A DNA stretch of 64,000 nucleotides from assembly GCF_000709795.1 (NCBI RefSeq), contig NZ_KL503805.1, positions 117,488 through 181,487 on the forward strand, read 5' to 3'. A program made the translations under genes and the position numbers. This DNA is from Bartonella bacilliformis Ver097 (GTDB taxonomy: Bacteria > Pseudomonadota > Alphaproteobacteria > Rhizobiales > Rhizobiaceae). Each line of letters begins with the position of its first letter. Position 1 is the stretch's first letter. Below, piece after piece: positions 10,407 to 19,924 of the stretch. The notes under the pieces are model-generated. The model worked only from the letters and a program-made list of their open reading frames with translations, was not told the origin of the DNA and ran no database searches.

Positions 10407-11333
10407 TCAAAAAACTACATTAAAGGAACAGCCAACACTAGGAGAAAACTTGGCTTCGCTTTCAGGCTCTATGTGAATAATAATGCGTGCATTTTCAAAT
10501 TCCACCTCAAGCGCTTCCTCAATTTGATTACACACTTGATGGGCTTCCCTCACCTGCATTGTTGCTGGTACAACCAAATGAAACTCTATAAAAATAGCCC
10601 TACTAGCAACACGAGTACGCAAATCATGCACTTCAATTGCACCACGCGCATTTTCTAAAATAATATCATAAATGCGCATCGTTTCAGTGAATTCAACTCC
10701 AACATCCATTAAGCCCTGAACAGAATTGTTCACCACTTTCCACCCCTGCCAAAGAATATGAAAAGCAATAATTATCGCTAAAATGGGGTCTAAAAAAGCC
10801 CACCCACTCACAAAAGCAGCAACTAATCCAATTAGAATACCAAATGACCCCAAAACATCTGTTATTAAATGCTCCCCATCAGCTTTAAGAGCTGGTGAGC
10901 AATGAATTTTCCCCTGCTTAATAAGAACAAAACCCCAACAATAATTTATAACACTCGCTGCAGCACTAATACCAATCCATGTTCCAGGTTTTTGAGATAC
11001 TCCAACATCCCCAAAAGATGACCATGCTTCTCTCAAAATCATGATTGCAGCAACAATGATCAGTGTACCTTCAAAAATAGCAGAAAAATATTCTGCCTTG
11101 TGATGCCCAAAAGGATGATCTTGATCAGCTGGTTTCAAACTTATTTTTACCGCCCACCACGCTGCCAGCGCCGCAACGATATTCACAACTGATTCTAAAA
11201 CATCAGAATAAAGTGCAACTGAGCCAGTAATATGATAGGCCCAATATTTCAGAGCACAAACAAGACAAGCGACTACAATAGACCCTATCGTCAATTGTTG
11301 TATCTTGATTTTTGCACTCATAATCACACCCAC
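10407..11333 (-). CDS. Cation diffusion facilitator family transporter
   Basis: 308 residues with about six membrane helices and a C-terminal cytoplasmic ferredoxin-like domain. Family marks: SVALYSDVLES in helix 2, the HPFGHHKAEYF loop, and H-L-I-T-D in helix 5, an H-x-x-x-D metal site. In helix 2 the second ligand position of the canonical D-x-x-x-D is Ser, so substrate choice may differ from FieF. CDF proteins export Zn, Fe, Mn or Co in exchange for protons. The annotated start gives four residues before MSAKIK; the later ATG is also possible. Confidence 0.9.
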   Translation of the reverse strand: MGVIMSAKIKIQQLTIGSIVVACLVCALKYWAYHITGSVALYSDVLESVVNIVAALAAWWAVKISLKPADQDHPFGHHKAEYFSAIFEGTLIIVAAIMILREAWSSFGDVGVSQKPGTWIGISAAASVINYCWGFVLIKQGKIHCSPALKADGEHLITDVLGSFGILIGLVAAFVSGWAFLDPILAIIIAFHILWQGWKVVNNSVQGLMDVGVEFTETMRIYDIILENARGAIEVHDLRTRVASRAIFIEFHLVVPATMQVREAHQVCNQIEEALEVEFENARIIIHIEPESEAKFSPSVGCSFNVVF

Positions 11334-11893
11334 GCTTTGCTAAACGCACCATAAACACCTTTTTATGATAGCATCGATATCTTTTGCTATTCCTCTAATA
11401 GCATCATGGTCTCAACCTAAAAGGAAATAATTATTATAATCTACTGTTACCCTTTGTAACAACCGTTCTATTACTAGTTGCACCACAATTATAGAACAAC
11501 TCAAATATGGCTCGCAAAAAACAAGAAAACTCCTTTAAAACTATCAAGTTCTTTAACTTGATCACCAATTTTTCTTGAATAATCTAATATTTCCTCTGCT
11601 TAATAATCTTTTTTACTAAAATTCATCATGGCCTTGCACAACTTACTGTTGTTCCTTTTTCATTAAGCCAAAAAGCTACTACATAAAAACACAAATAAAG
11701 CTGCCTGTATATATCCTCTTTGCAACTCTATCCTATCATAAGATGAAAATACAATGACTGTGATACTAGCCCAACTCCAAAAACAATCGTAGAAATAGCA
11801 AAACACTTCTTAAGCTTTATTCTTTAGCAGACAAGGCTGAAATTCCAAAAATCACATTAGTAAAAGAAAATTTTTTTGATAAAGCACCCCTAC
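11334..11893. other. Long intergenic region without recognisable genes
   Basis: This stretch between the cation efflux gene and the candidate small RNA is AT-rich, with stops in every frame and no ORF worth naming. I see no repeats or tRNA in it. Together with 11894-12126 it makes one of the longest non-coding gaps outside the phage-related regions. Confidence 0.5.
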
Positions 11894-11927
11894 AAAAAAG
11901 AATCTGGGAATTGGGAACCCAGATTCT
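11894..11927 (-). terminator. Intrinsic terminator of the candidate small RNA
   Basis: Reading the minus strand, AGAATCTGGG pairs perfectly with CCCAGATTCT across a nine-base loop and runs straight into T6. No annotated minus-strand gene ends just upstream, so it most likely terminates the unannotated transcript from 12028. Confidence 0.65.
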
Positions 11928-12028
11928 TCTTCCCTAATGAATAGGGATTACATGGACTTAGGAAATAGCGGGGACCTAAGACCCTGTACTTGATACGAGA
12001 ACAATATATTGTGCCGCATCCAGCAATT
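11894..12028 (-). ncRNA. Candidate structured small RNA
   Basis: No ORF explains this stretch, yet on the minus strand it holds three consecutive hairpins: a 9-bp stem with one mismatch (11954-11962 with 11975-11983), a CCCTA/TAGGG stem with a five-base loop (11932-11946), and a perfect 10-bp stem (11899-11908 with 11918-11927) followed by six U. A sigma70-like promoter lies just upstream at 12035-12061. Promoter, compact structure and intrinsic terminator together suggest a transcript of about 135 nt. I do not recognise the family. The 5' end is inferred from the -10 position. Confidence 0.45.
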
Positions 12029-12034
12029 TTGTGT

Positions 12035-12061
12035 TTTATACCTATGATTGTATATAGTCAA
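12035..12061 (-). promoter_or_regulatory. Candidate promoter for the minus-strand small RNA
   Basis: On the minus strand, TTGACT (12061-12056) and TATAAA (12040-12035) are separated by 15 bases. Both hexamers are close to consensus; the spacer is shorter than the usual 17. It points away from the methyltransferase gene and toward the three-hairpin region. Confidence 0.4.
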
Positions 12062-12126
12062 TATAAATTCTACTTTAAATTTAAAAATGATGTAATTTTT
12101 TATTTCTCTTCTCTATTCAGTCATAA

Positions 12127-12993
12127 ATGTACTATTCAATCTCTGGTGATTTAGAAAAAATAATGTTAAAATTCAGTATGACTCTAAATATCATTACAAT
12201 CCACGAGACCGGTGATCCGCGCTTGGAACCTTATCGTAATATCCGTGAAAAAGATCTTGTAGGAAGGCAACACCAGTTCGTTGCTGAGGGAAAAGTAGTA
12301 TTGTCAGCACTGCTGCATTCAAAAAATTTTTCGACTCTATCGCTACTTGTTGTTGCAGCACGCCTTCTTGAAATTATGCCCATTTTAAAAGAAACAAAAC
12401 CAACATGTTCTATTTATTGTGTTCCGCAAAAGATCATGGATGATATTGCTGGTTTTCACGTTCACCGTGGCATGCTCGGTATTGGTGAGCGCAAAGCACT
12501 ACCATCATTACAAGAATTCTTACAAGATCTTCCAGAAAGCGCTTTAGTGCCAGTTTTATGTGGTATCTCTAAGAGTGAGAATATGGGTACGATCTTTCGC
12601 AACGCAGCTGCCTTTGCTAGTTATGGCATTATCGTTGATAAAACTTCCTGTGATCCGCTTGACCGAACAGTGATCAGATCTTCTGTTGGTGCAACTCTAA
12701 AAATACCCTATACACAAGGAGATGATATTGAGAGCATTATAAAAACTTTAAGTGATGCAAACTTTCATCTTTACACGCTTTCCCCCTTTGCTCCACGCTA
12801 TCTTAAAGAAGCAAAAACAATGAAACATACTGCTCTTATTTTGGGAAAAGAGGATGATAGCTTACCAACTCATGTTTTGCAAAAATCAGAAATCTTGCGT
12901 ATCCCTATGGCTTATGGCTTTGATAGCCTCAATATTGCTACAGCATCAAGCCTTGCACTGGCACATTTTTCTGATTTTGATAAACTCAATTAA
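12127..12993 (+). CDS. SpoU/TrmH-family RNA 2'-O-methyltransferase
   Basis: SPOUT methyltransferase that methylates a ribose 2'-OH in rRNA or tRNA. The N-terminal substrate-binding part carries DLVGRQHQFVAEGK, and the knot domain shows SKSENMGTIFRNAAAF (motif 1), LGKEDDSLP (motif 2) and DSLNIATASSLAL (motif 3). The first ATG gives 288 residues, but relatives usually begin near the NIITIHETGDPRLEPYR stretch, so the ATG at 12163 or 12178 is more likely the true start. The target nucleotide cannot be told from sequence. Confidence 0.88.
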   Translation: MYYSISGDLEKIMLKFSMTLNIITIHETGDPRLEPYRNIREKDLVGRQHQFVAEGKVVLSALLHSKNFSTLSLLVVAARLLEIMPILKETKPTCSIYCVPQKIMDDIAGFHVHRGMLGIGERKALPSLQEFLQDLPESALVPVLCGISKSENMGTIFRNAAAFASYGIIVDKTSCDPLDRTVIRSSVGATLKIPYTQGDDIESIIKTLSDANFHLYTLSPFAPRYLKEAKTMKHTALILGKEDDSLPTHVLQKSEILRIPMAYGFDSLNIATASSLALAHFSDFDKLN

Positions 12994-13097
12994 ACCGATA
13001 ATATTCAAATTGTAAAAACACTTACCCTTTGAGTATAGAGTATTTTACTCACACATAATGGTTGTTTTGTTGAAAAAATAGCCACGGTTTTTGTATT

Positions 13098-14270
13098 TCA
13101 ATTATGCAAAACTTTCTGTAATCTTTCTTCAGCATCCGCAGAACGCTCTGAATGCGTAATAAACCCGCCTCCAAGAACACGCGCTCCATCACCACTTTCA
13201 TTATAAAAAACACACGCTTGACCAGGTGCTACACTGCTTTCACCTTCCAAGAGGTCAACAGAAAAAATTCCCTCTCTATAATATAACCGAGCTGGACACG
13301 GAGGACGTGTTGAACGAATTTTTGCGGCCACATCAATATAATTGGGAAAATCGCCTAACCACTCATCACCAAGCCAATTAACATCACGCAGAAAAAGCTT
13401 ACGCGTCTCTAACATTTCACGTGGACCAACAATAACCCGTGCATTTTCTACATCAAGGGAAATGACGTAAAGCGCTTCACCGGTTGCAACACCAATGCCA
13501 CGGCGTTGACCAATAGTATAATTAATAATTCCTGAATGCCGACCTAAAATTTGTCCATTAATATGGAGGATATCTCCAGGAGAGGAAGCCTCTGGACGCA
13601 ATTTTGCAATCACATCAGAATATTTCCCCTGTGGTACAAAACAAATATCCTGACTATCATGCTTATCAGCAACTGCGAAACCCATTTCTTCTGCTATTTC
13701 TCGAACACGCGCTTTTGGAAGATCGCCAAGCGGAAAACGCAGATAATCAATTTGTTCTTGCGTTGTTGCGAACAAGAAATAACTTTGATCACGTTCAGAA
13801 TCAAGAGGGCGAAACAATGCCCGATGCGTACCATAAGAAACACTACGAATATAATGGCCTGTCGCTAGAGCATCCGCACCTAATTCACGGGCAGTCGCCA
13901 ACAAATCAGCAAATTTAACAGTTTGATTACAAGCTACACAAGGAATAGGTGTTTCTCCGCGTGCATAACTTTCTGCAAAAGGATTAATCACAGCTTCACG
14001 AAACCGGGATTCATAATCAAGAACGTAATAAGGTATCCCAAGTGTTTCTGCCACACGACGAGCATCTTCAATATCTTGTCCTGCGCAACATGCCCCTACA
14101 CGATGTGTTGCAGCACCATGATCATAAAGCTGCAATGTAATCCCAACAACATCATACCCTTCTCTTTTTAAAAGTCCTGCAACAACCGATGAATCAACCC
14201 CACCAGACATTGCAACAACAACACGAGAATTTTCAGGTGGTCCTGGCAAATCAAGGCTATTCAAAAACAT
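13098..14270 (-). CDS. mnmA: tRNA-specific 2-thiouridylase MnmA
   Basis: 390 residues. It thiolates U34 in the anticodon of Lys, Glu and Gln tRNAs. Seen: the PP-loop S-G-G-V-D-S-S near the N-terminus, the [17 protein letters not shown] segment, the CNQTVKF catalytic Cys region, GHYIR, and a second-Cys region ([11 protein letters not shown]) followed by the C-terminal beta-barrel. The order and length match the family. It is divergent from sciP. Confidence 0.96.
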   Translation of the reverse strand: MFLNSLDLPGPPENSRVVVAMSGGVDSSVVAGLLKREGYDVVGITLQLYDHGAATHRVGACCAGQDIEDARRVAETLGIPYYVLDYESRFREAVINPFAESYARGETPIPCVACNQTVKFADLLATARELGADALATGHYIRSVSYGTHRALFRPLDSERDQSYFLFATTQEQIDYLRFPLGDLPKARVREIAEEMGFAVADKHDSQDICFVPQGKYSDVIAKLRPEASSPGDILHINGQILGRHSGIINYTIGQRRGIGVATGEALYVISLDVENARVIVGPREMLETRKLFLRDVNWLGDEWLGDFPNYIDVAAKIRSTRPPCPARLYYREGIFSVDLLEGESSVAPGQACVFYNESGDGARVLGGGFITHSERSADAEERLQKVLHN

Positions 14271-14522
14271 ATATTCATTCTCTATTAATATGTGCCATTG
14301 TTACTCATATATACCTTGTCACTATTTTCAATATGAGCCATCCATCACGTCTTCATATTATTTTTTTATCCTGCCGACAACTAGTGGCACTAATTTTTAT
14401 TAAAGAGTGGCACAAAATGAAAATAAGCGAAATAAAAAATATTTTTTCTTTCAATGAGTTTAGTTCTTTTTTAAAGTTCACGCTTTACAGAAAAATCTGA
14501 TCCTATAAAAGTAGAGAATATA

Positions 14523-14798
14523 ATGACCGATTTGGTAAAATCACAAATGAAATACGTTACTGGCCCAGATGGAAACCCGCTTACACTTACTGATCTACCT
14601 CCAATAACAACAAGACGTTGGGTTATTCGTCGTAAAGCTGAGGTTGTCGCAGCTGTCAAAGGTGGATTGTTAAGTCTTGATGAGGCGTGCCAGCGCTATA
14701 GTTTAACCGTAGAAGAATTTCTTTCATGGCAAAACTCGATCCATGAACACGGCTTAGCTGGATTACGGACAACAAGACTCCAACAATATAGATATTAA
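14523..14798 (+). CDS. sciP: CtrA inhibitor SciP (DUF1153)
   Basis: 91-residue helix-turn-helix protein. The sequence from YVTGPDGNPLTLTDLPP through RWVIRRKAEVVAAV to LSLDEACQRY is the DUF1153 signature. In Caulobacter SciP binds CtrA and blocks activation of CtrA-dependent promoters in G1. Here it lies 1.1 kb from ctrA with a FliJ-like gene between, the arrangement expected in Rhizobiales. Confidence 0.9.
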   Translation: MTDLVKSQMKYVTGPDGNPLTLTDLPPITTRRWVIRRKAEVVAAVKGGLLSLDEACQRYSLTVEEFLSWQNSIHEHGLAGLRTTRLQQYRY

Positions 14799-14928
14799 TT
14801 GCCAATTCAGTGATTAATTATTGAATTTGAGAACTGACGGTAAAATAGCTAAACTCATACAAATTTAGCTATTTCTTACTCTTTAGCATATACAATCTAA
14901 AAGATTTATATCCTATCTGAAAAATTTA

Positions 14929-15315
14929 TTATCCAACCCTTAAATGAGGTTGAATAGAAACAGAGTCATGATCTTTTTTTGTTTTGTTTTCTCGCCCATC
15001 AAGAATTTTTGCACGTTGCAATTCTGTTTCAATTTCACATAAAGTCGCTTGAGCATTTTCTTTTCGAAGCTGTAGATCGTGAATGGAATCTGTAATATTG
15101 TCAAACCTTTGCCTCGCTGCACGAGCAAAAGTTGAATACGCAAAATGATTAATATCACTATTTCCAGATTTACGTTCTTCATCAATAATTTGCGCTTTTA
15201 AATCTGTCATTATACGCTCAAATTCTTTGATCATCATCTCAAGTTGTGCAATTTCACAACGCTTCCCACGAGCTTGAAACATTTTTAACTGCACCACACT
15301 CTCACGTAGTTTCAT
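14929..15315 (-). CDS. FliJ-like coiled-coil protein
   Basis: About 129 residues, almost all helical, with charged heptad-like repeats (LRESVVQLKMF, KRCEIAQLEMMIKEFERIM, LRKENAQATLCEIETELQRAK). Size, charge and position beside ctrA match the gene called flagellar export protein FliJ in related genomes, which shuttles export chaperones at the flagellar ATPase. I placed the start at the ATG at 15315 because AAGGAG lies eight bases upstream; an upstream ATG at 15321 is too close to it. No other flagellar export gene is near, so the flagellar role is inferred. Confidence 0.6.
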   Translation of the reverse strand: MKLRESVVQLKMFQARGKRCEIAQLEMMIKEFERIMTDLKAQIIDEERKSGNSDINHFAYSTFARAARQRFDNITDSIHDLQLRKENAQATLCEIETELQRAKILDGRENKTKKDHDSVSIQPHLRVG

Positions 15316-15399
15316 ACCCATCACTCCTTGATTGTACAAAATGCACCAACAAAAACTTACATTCGCGCTACGAAAAACAGTTTCAGAACCATCCTCCAA

Positions 15400-15881
15400 A
15401 CTTTCTCAATAAAAAGAGGTTTTCAAAGATAGACAACACTTTTTTGAAGACATCACAAACGCAAAAACGCCTCACAACACACAAACTATTTCTACACATT
15501 CCATAACTATTATAAGGATAGAATAAAGTGGATTAATGCTCGGTAAATAAATACAAAAATTTCAAAAAGACTGGTTCAGCGCAGCTTGTTATCAAATTTT
15601 TAAAAATAAAAAGTATACAAATCATTTTCCTATGGAATCAAAGAAATCCTGAATTTTTCTAAAATAATTTAGTAAACCTCTTCCAAAAATAAAAACATTT
15701 TGTTAACCACTATCTTGGATAGTAAGGTAAACAGCCACAACTATTGCGTATACTGGTGAATTGTTCATAGGCATTTTAATCATAATTGTTTGATTTTTAG
15801 GTTATTTTATAAAGAAAGCTTTACCATCTGTTAATAAAACAAGTGGCTGTACCTGATTCGGGAGAAGTAAAAGGGACTAAA
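15400..15881. other. Intergenic region upstream of ctrA
   Basis: About 480 bases of AT-rich DNA between the fliJ-like gene (minus) and ctrA (plus), containing the promoters of both. TTAACCAC at 15703-15710 differs by one base from the CtrA half-site TTAACCAT, so autoregulation is possible. Two GANTC sites (near 15635 and 15854) are at about chance frequency. No ORF of note. Confidence 0.4.
15703..15710 (+). promoter_or_regulatory. Possible CtrA half-site upstream of ctrA
   Basis: TTAACCAC matches seven of eight bases of the half-site TTAACCAT known from Caulobacter, about 170 bases before the ctrA start. A single near-match in AT-rich DNA is weak evidence on its own. Confidence 0.25.
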
Positions 15882-16583
15882 ATGCGCGTATTATTAATTG
15901 AAGATGATAAAACAATGAGCCAAAGCATCGAATTGATGCTGAAATCAGGCAATTTTAATGTTTATACTACCGATCTGGGAGAAGAAGGAACGGACTTAGG
16001 TAAGCTTTATGATTATGATATCATTTTACTTGACCTAAATTTACCTGATATGTCAGGCTATGATGTCTTACGAACCCTACGGTTAGCAAAAATCAAAACT
16101 CCTGTACTTATTCTTTCAGGCATGGCGAACATTGAAGACAAGGTGCGCGGTTTTGGTTTTGGTGCTGATGATTATATGACGAAACCTTTCCATAAAGATG
16201 AATTGATTGCACGCATCCATGCTGTTGTGCGTCGTTCTAAAGGCCATGCACAATCAGTTATCGTCACGGGTGATCTCATCGTTAATCTTGATGCTAAAAC
16301 AGTTGAAGTTGCAGGCCGTCCTGTCCATTTAACTGGTAAAGAATATCAGATGCTAGAGCTTCTCTCCTTGCGCAAAGGCACCACACTTACCAAAGAAATG
16401 TTTCTGAATCATCTTTATGGTGGAATGGATGAGCCTGAACTCAAAATTATTGACGTTTTTATTTGCAAACTACGAAAAAAACTAGATGCTGTATCTTCTG
16501 GCATAAACTATATTGACACAGTGTGGGGACGCGGTTACGTGTTACGTGATCCGATTGTAGAAAATACACAAAAAACTGCTTAA
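15882..16583 (+). CDS. ctrA: Cell cycle response regulator CtrA
   Basis: OmpR-type response regulator, 233 residues from the ATG at 15882. It begins MRVLLIEDD directly, and GGGACT lies upstream; the GTG at 15843 would add 13 unneeded residues. The receiver domain has the acidic pocket E-D-D, phospho-acceptor Asp in LLDLNLPD, and Thr/Lys in SGMA and TKPF. The winged-helix DNA-binding domain carries the near-invariant [32 protein letters not shown]. CtrA is the master regulator of division, polarity and motility genes in Alphaproteobacteria. A terminator follows at 16604. Confidence 0.97.
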   Translation: MRVLLIEDDKTMSQSIELMLKSGNFNVYTTDLGEEGTDLGKLYDYDIILLDLNLPDMSGYDVLRTLRLAKIKTPVLILSGMANIEDKVRGFGFGADDYMTKPFHKDELIARIHAVVRRSKGHAQSVIVTGDLIVNLDAKTVEVAGRPVHLTGKEYQMLELLSLRKGTTLTKEMFLNHLYGGMDEPELKIIDVFICKLRKKLDAVSSGINYIDTVWGRGYVLRDPIVENTQKTA

Positions 16584-16603
16584 AAACGCAAAAAGCATAC
16601 TTA

Positions 16604-16637
16604 AAATCTCGGGGTTATAAAATGCCGAGACTTTTTC
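16604..16637 (+). terminator. Intrinsic terminator after ctrA
   Basis: TCTCGG (16607-16612) pairs with CCGAGA (16625-16630) and is followed by CTTTTTCTTC, about 20 bases after the ctrA stop. Confidence 0.7.
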
Positions 16638-16773
16638 TTCTTATTAAAATAAAAATCCTTACACACAAGATCGATTTATATACGAGAGCACTTGCACAAA
16701 TCAGAAATCTTAAATCCTGCTCTTTAAAAAATTTTGTAACTAACCTCATATAACTTAAGAGATTGCACCCTTT

Positions 16774-17412
16774 TTAAAGGTTTTTTATACTTTCTAAAAT
16801 AAGATAATCATCAGTTTCATGTATGCTTACTTTCATAGTTAATATTTCAGCAAGTAGCGCCGTATAATAAAGTTGTATCGTGTGAGCATCGACTGGTTCT
16901 TCTGGAAGTTTCCCATTATTTAACTCAATAAAATAGGGAGAAATTTTCAATGTTTTACCATAAATCTCAAACCGAAACGAGCGTGTATCTGCATCTTGTA
17001 AAATCATCACAGAAATTTCACCACCACGCGGAACAGTTGTATTTGCAATAAATAATAAATTAAGCAAAAATTTCACTTCATCTTTTAGCAAAAGTAAAGA
17101 AGGAGCTTGCCATTTTAATGTTGCTTTTTCTTCTGCCATATACTGTTGGGCAACCTGTTTGACAAAATTCGTATCGACTTGACACCTTACTGATCCTGCA
17201 TTACCAAAAGCTAAGCGCGCAAATTGTAAGCGTGCAGACGCTTTTGCAACAGAAATACGCACCAACTGCAAAGCATCTTCATCAGCACATCCTTCATCAT
17301 AAAGCTCCATTGCATTTTGAATAGCACCAATAGGTGAAATCAAATCATGGCAAAGACGACTACAAAGTAAAGCAGCCAAATCTGTAGACTTCAAAGAAGC
17401 GGTTAATGTCAT
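16774..17412 (-). CDS. chpT: Histidine phosphotransferase ChpT
   Basis: 212 residues. The start of the helical bundle, DLAALLCSRLCHDLISPIGAIQNAMEL, holds the phospho-accepting His (C-H-D-L-I-S-P) and is diagnostic of alphaproteobacterial ChpT. ChpT passes phosphate from CckA to CtrA and CpdR. The C-terminal half is a degenerate ATPase-like domain. It is transcribed convergently toward ctrA, and divergently from eipA. Confidence 0.92.
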   Translation of the reverse strand: MTLTASLKSTDLAALLCSRLCHDLISPIGAIQNAMELYDEGCADEDALQLVRISVAKASARLQFARLAFGNAGSVRCQVDTNFVKQVAQQYMAEEKATLKWQAPSLLLLKDEVKFLLNLLFIANTTVPRGGEISVMILQDADTRSFRFEIYGKTLKISPYFIELNNGKLPEEPVDAHTIQLYYTALLAEILTMKVSIHETDDYLILESIKNL

Positions 17413-17606
17413 AATTATTTATAACTCCTAAACTTTAAAGCTAAAATTCATTTTAAAATAGCATTCTAACATCAAATGCATATACGAAAATCTAACAATT
17501 ATGTTAAAAATTTCTGTTTAATGATAAATTTAAGGATTTAAATAACTTTATATCCTATTACCTATTTAAATTAGATAAAAAGATCACCTTATATGAAGAA
17601 AATCCT

Positions 17607-18200
17607 ATGACTCTCTCTTTTTTATTACGCTTTTACAAAAAAATTATATTTTTAATATCCTTCCTATTTGTTACTATCAGCATTGCTAATGCTCAACTCC
17701 AATCAATAAATAATGAGCAACATTACTCGATGAAAGAAATCGTTGCTTCTGGTCACGAGTTTTTTGGCCAAACGACCGGCAATATCGCAACGGCCATTGA
17801 AAAAGTATTTTCACAATATGGTCAACCCAATGCTTATATTTTAGGAGAAGAAGCCTCTGGTGCCTTTTTTGCTGGATTAACCTATGGTGAAGGAGAAATT
17901 TTCACCAAAAATGATAATAAGCGCAAAATTTTCTGGCAAGGTCCCTCTTTAGGATGGGACTTTGGCGGCCAAGGCTCTCGCCTCATGATCTTAATTTATA
18001 ATCTCAATAATATAAATAATTTATGGGGACGCTATGCCGGTATTTCAGGTTCGGCTTATTTAATTGCAGGAGCTGGATTTCATGTTTTAAAACGTAATAA
18101 TATTCTACTCATTCCAATACGCACAGGGATTGGAGCACGCCTTGGTATTAACATGGGATATTTAAAATTAACGCCTATGCCAACATGGAATCCATTTTAA
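17607..18200 (+). CDS. eipA: EipA-like periplasmic protein (DUF1134)
   Basis: 197 residues with an N-terminal signal peptide ending near ...SIANA (about residue 29). The body carries the glycine-rich DUF1134 core (TYGEGEIFTK, GPSLGWDFGGQGSR, AGAGFHVLKR). In Brucella the homologue EipA supports cell envelope integrity and virulence and its gene is a CtrA target. Its place next to chpT and ctrA agrees with that, though I could not find a clear CtrA box upstream. Confidence 0.87.
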   Translation: MTLSFLLRFYKKIIFLISFLFVTISIANAQLQSINNEQHYSMKEIVASGHEFFGQTTGNIATAIEKVFSQYGQPNAYILGEEASGAFFAGLTYGEGEIFTKNDNKRKIFWQGPSLGWDFGGQGSRLMILIYNLNNINNLWGRYAGISGSAYLIAGAGFHVLKRNNILLIPIRTGIGARLGINMGYLKLTPMPTWNPF

Positions 18201-18303
18201 ATAGCTCTCTATTTAAAGAGAACTTTTGCCTATTTAATAATAAGAAAATAAAGTAAGTAGTATATCCTTATCATTAAGAACTTTTATAACGGAAATCAAA
18301 ATA

Positions 18304-18564
18304 ATGCGTGAAAAAATAGCTTCCTATCAACAGCGCTTACAAAAGATTCAAATTGGTAAATTTAATACTCCTTCTAGCAATAAACTCTTTAATGAATTGC
18401 GTGAAGAAACAAAGGAATTAGCGGCAACGATCGCTACTCAAATAGCTCTAAAGGAAGGAAAAAACTCGCCTATCAATGCATTAACCCAAAACTCTAAAAG
18501 CAAAAATGACCTTGCATCTCGTATTCGCGAGAAAATAAGCTATGCTCAAAAAACACCGCTTTAA
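18304..18564 (+). CDS. Small hypothetical protein
   Basis: 86 residues, charged and mostly helical (REKIASYQQRLQKIQ, NELREETKELAATIATQIALKEG), with a Ser/Asn-rich linker and a basic C-terminus. No membrane segment or signal peptide. It follows eipA on the same strand after 103 bases and may be cotranscribed. I do not recognise a family. Confidence 0.55.
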   Translation: MREKIASYQQRLQKIQIGKFNTPSSNKLFNELREETKELAATIATQIALKEGKNSPINALTQNSKSKNDLASRIREKISYAQKTPL

Positions 18565-18755
18565 TAAGTACCTCTTTAAGATCAGCTCAAAAACGGCTTT
18601 TAAATAGACAAAATATCTTCATTTTTTCTATATAGCAGCTTCATGTCTCGTTCAGATTCTAAAAAAGAGAGAAAATATTAAGTGCTTATAAAGCCTAACA
18701 TATTGGGACGATAAAAACCAATTTAATAACCAACCTTTAAGGGTATAGATATTCT

Positions 18756-19874
18756 TCAAGAGTGATAAAAATCTCTTATGAGCTGAATGATTATATCTTG
18801 ATCGCTTTGTGATAAATAAGGATACATAGGTAAACTTAAAACGCAGTCCCCCAAAGTTTCAGAAACAGAAAGTGATCCTTTTATATAAGGAAAATGTTTA
18901 TAGGCTGGTTGTAAATGCAGAGGAGTATTATAATAAATCATTGTAGGAATAGCATTGTCCTGTAAATAAGACTTTAATCGATCGCGATCTTTCGCCTTAA
19001 TGGTATATTGCGCATAAGCACAACGAATATTCTTGTCCATTTCTGGCACGACAACAACATCTTTTAAACCATCAGAATAACGTTGAGCAATTGCCATACG
19101 CCTTTCCATCTCATCTTCAATAATAGCAAGCTTTTCTAACAAAACTGCAGCTTGAATTGTATCTAACCGCGAATTCAAACCAATACGCACATTATCATAT
19201 TGCGTTTTGCCTTTACCATGAAACAGGATTGAACGTAAAGTTTCTGCTAGACCATCATCATTGGTCATCATAGCTCCTCCATCACCATAACATCCTAATG
19301 GTTTTGCTGGATAAAAACTGGTCGCTGCAACATCGCCAAATCCCCCACACTTAACGTCACAAAATTTACTTCCCATAGCCTGAGCTGCATCTTCAATAAC
19401 AAAAAGATTTTCCTTTGCAGCAACCGCAGAAATTTGAGCATAATCAGCGGGAAGCCCAAATAAATCAACAGCAATAATCGCTTTTGGATTGAGATTCCCC
19501 TCTTTTTTAATCGCCTCTATTGCTTCACAAAGTTTACCGACATCAATATTAAATGTATCAGGCATAACATCAACAAAAACAGGTTCTGCTCCGACTAAAG
19601 CAACAACTTCCGCAGTAGCACAAAACGTAAAACTAGGACAAAAAACAGCATCCCCCGAACCAATATTTTTAGCCATAAGAGGCATCACCAATGCATCAGT
19701 TCCATTAGCACACGCAACGACATGCTTAACACCAAGATACTCTGCTAATCGCTCCTCAAACTCTGTTACTTGGGGCCCTAAAATATATTTACCACTGGCC
19801 ACGACATGTGCAATTGCAGTATTAATTTTATCTTCAATGCGTGCGCGCTGTGCTCCAAGATCGATGAACTGCAT
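18756..19874 (-). CDS. DegT/DnrJ/EryC1/StrS sugar aminotransferase
   Basis: PLP-dependent aminotransferase, about 372 residues from the ATG at 19874 (M-Q-F-I-D-L-G-A-Q), which has GGAG five bases upstream; the ATG at 19895 is less likely. Landmarks: GSGDAVFCPSFTFCATAEVV, VIEDAAQAMGSKF, and the Schiff-base Lys in SFYPAKPLGCYGDGGAM. The family installs an amino group on a nucleotide-linked keto sugar. Paired 50 bases downstream of an NAD-dependent sugar dehydrogenase on the same strand, it probably makes a 3-amino sugar for a surface glycan. Confidence 0.9.
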   Translation of the reverse strand: MQFIDLGAQRARIEDKINTAIAHVVASGKYILGPQVTEFEERLAEYLGVKHVVACANGTDALVMPLMAKNIGSGDAVFCPSFTFCATAEVVALVGAEPVFVDVMPDTFNIDVGKLCEAIEAIKKEGNLNPKAIIAVDLFGLPADYAQISAVAAKENLFVIEDAAQAMGSKFCDVKCGGFGDVAATSFYPAKPLGCYGDGGAMMTNDDGLAETLRSILFHGKGKTQYDNVRIGLNSRLDTIQAAVLLEKLAIIEDEMERRMAIAQRYSDGLKDVVVVPEMDKNIRCAYAQYTIKAKDRDRLKSYLQDNAIPTMIYYNTPLHLQPAYKHFPYIKGSLSVSETLGDCVLSLPMYPYLSQSDQDIIIQLIRDFYHS

Positions 19875-19924
19875 ATTAACTCCATTGACAATCAAAATAA
19901 TTTGAAAATTTTATCCTACTTTAC

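Noticed and set aside
13551..14171. Plus-strand ORFs of 80-105 codons
   Set aside because: They lie opposite mnmA, have Cys/His/Asn-rich composition and no ribosome sites; antisense shadows.
15635..15860. Two GANTC methylation sites upstream of and at ctrA, as a cell-cycle timing signal
   Set aside because: The number is near what chance gives for this length; not evidence of CcrM control by itself.
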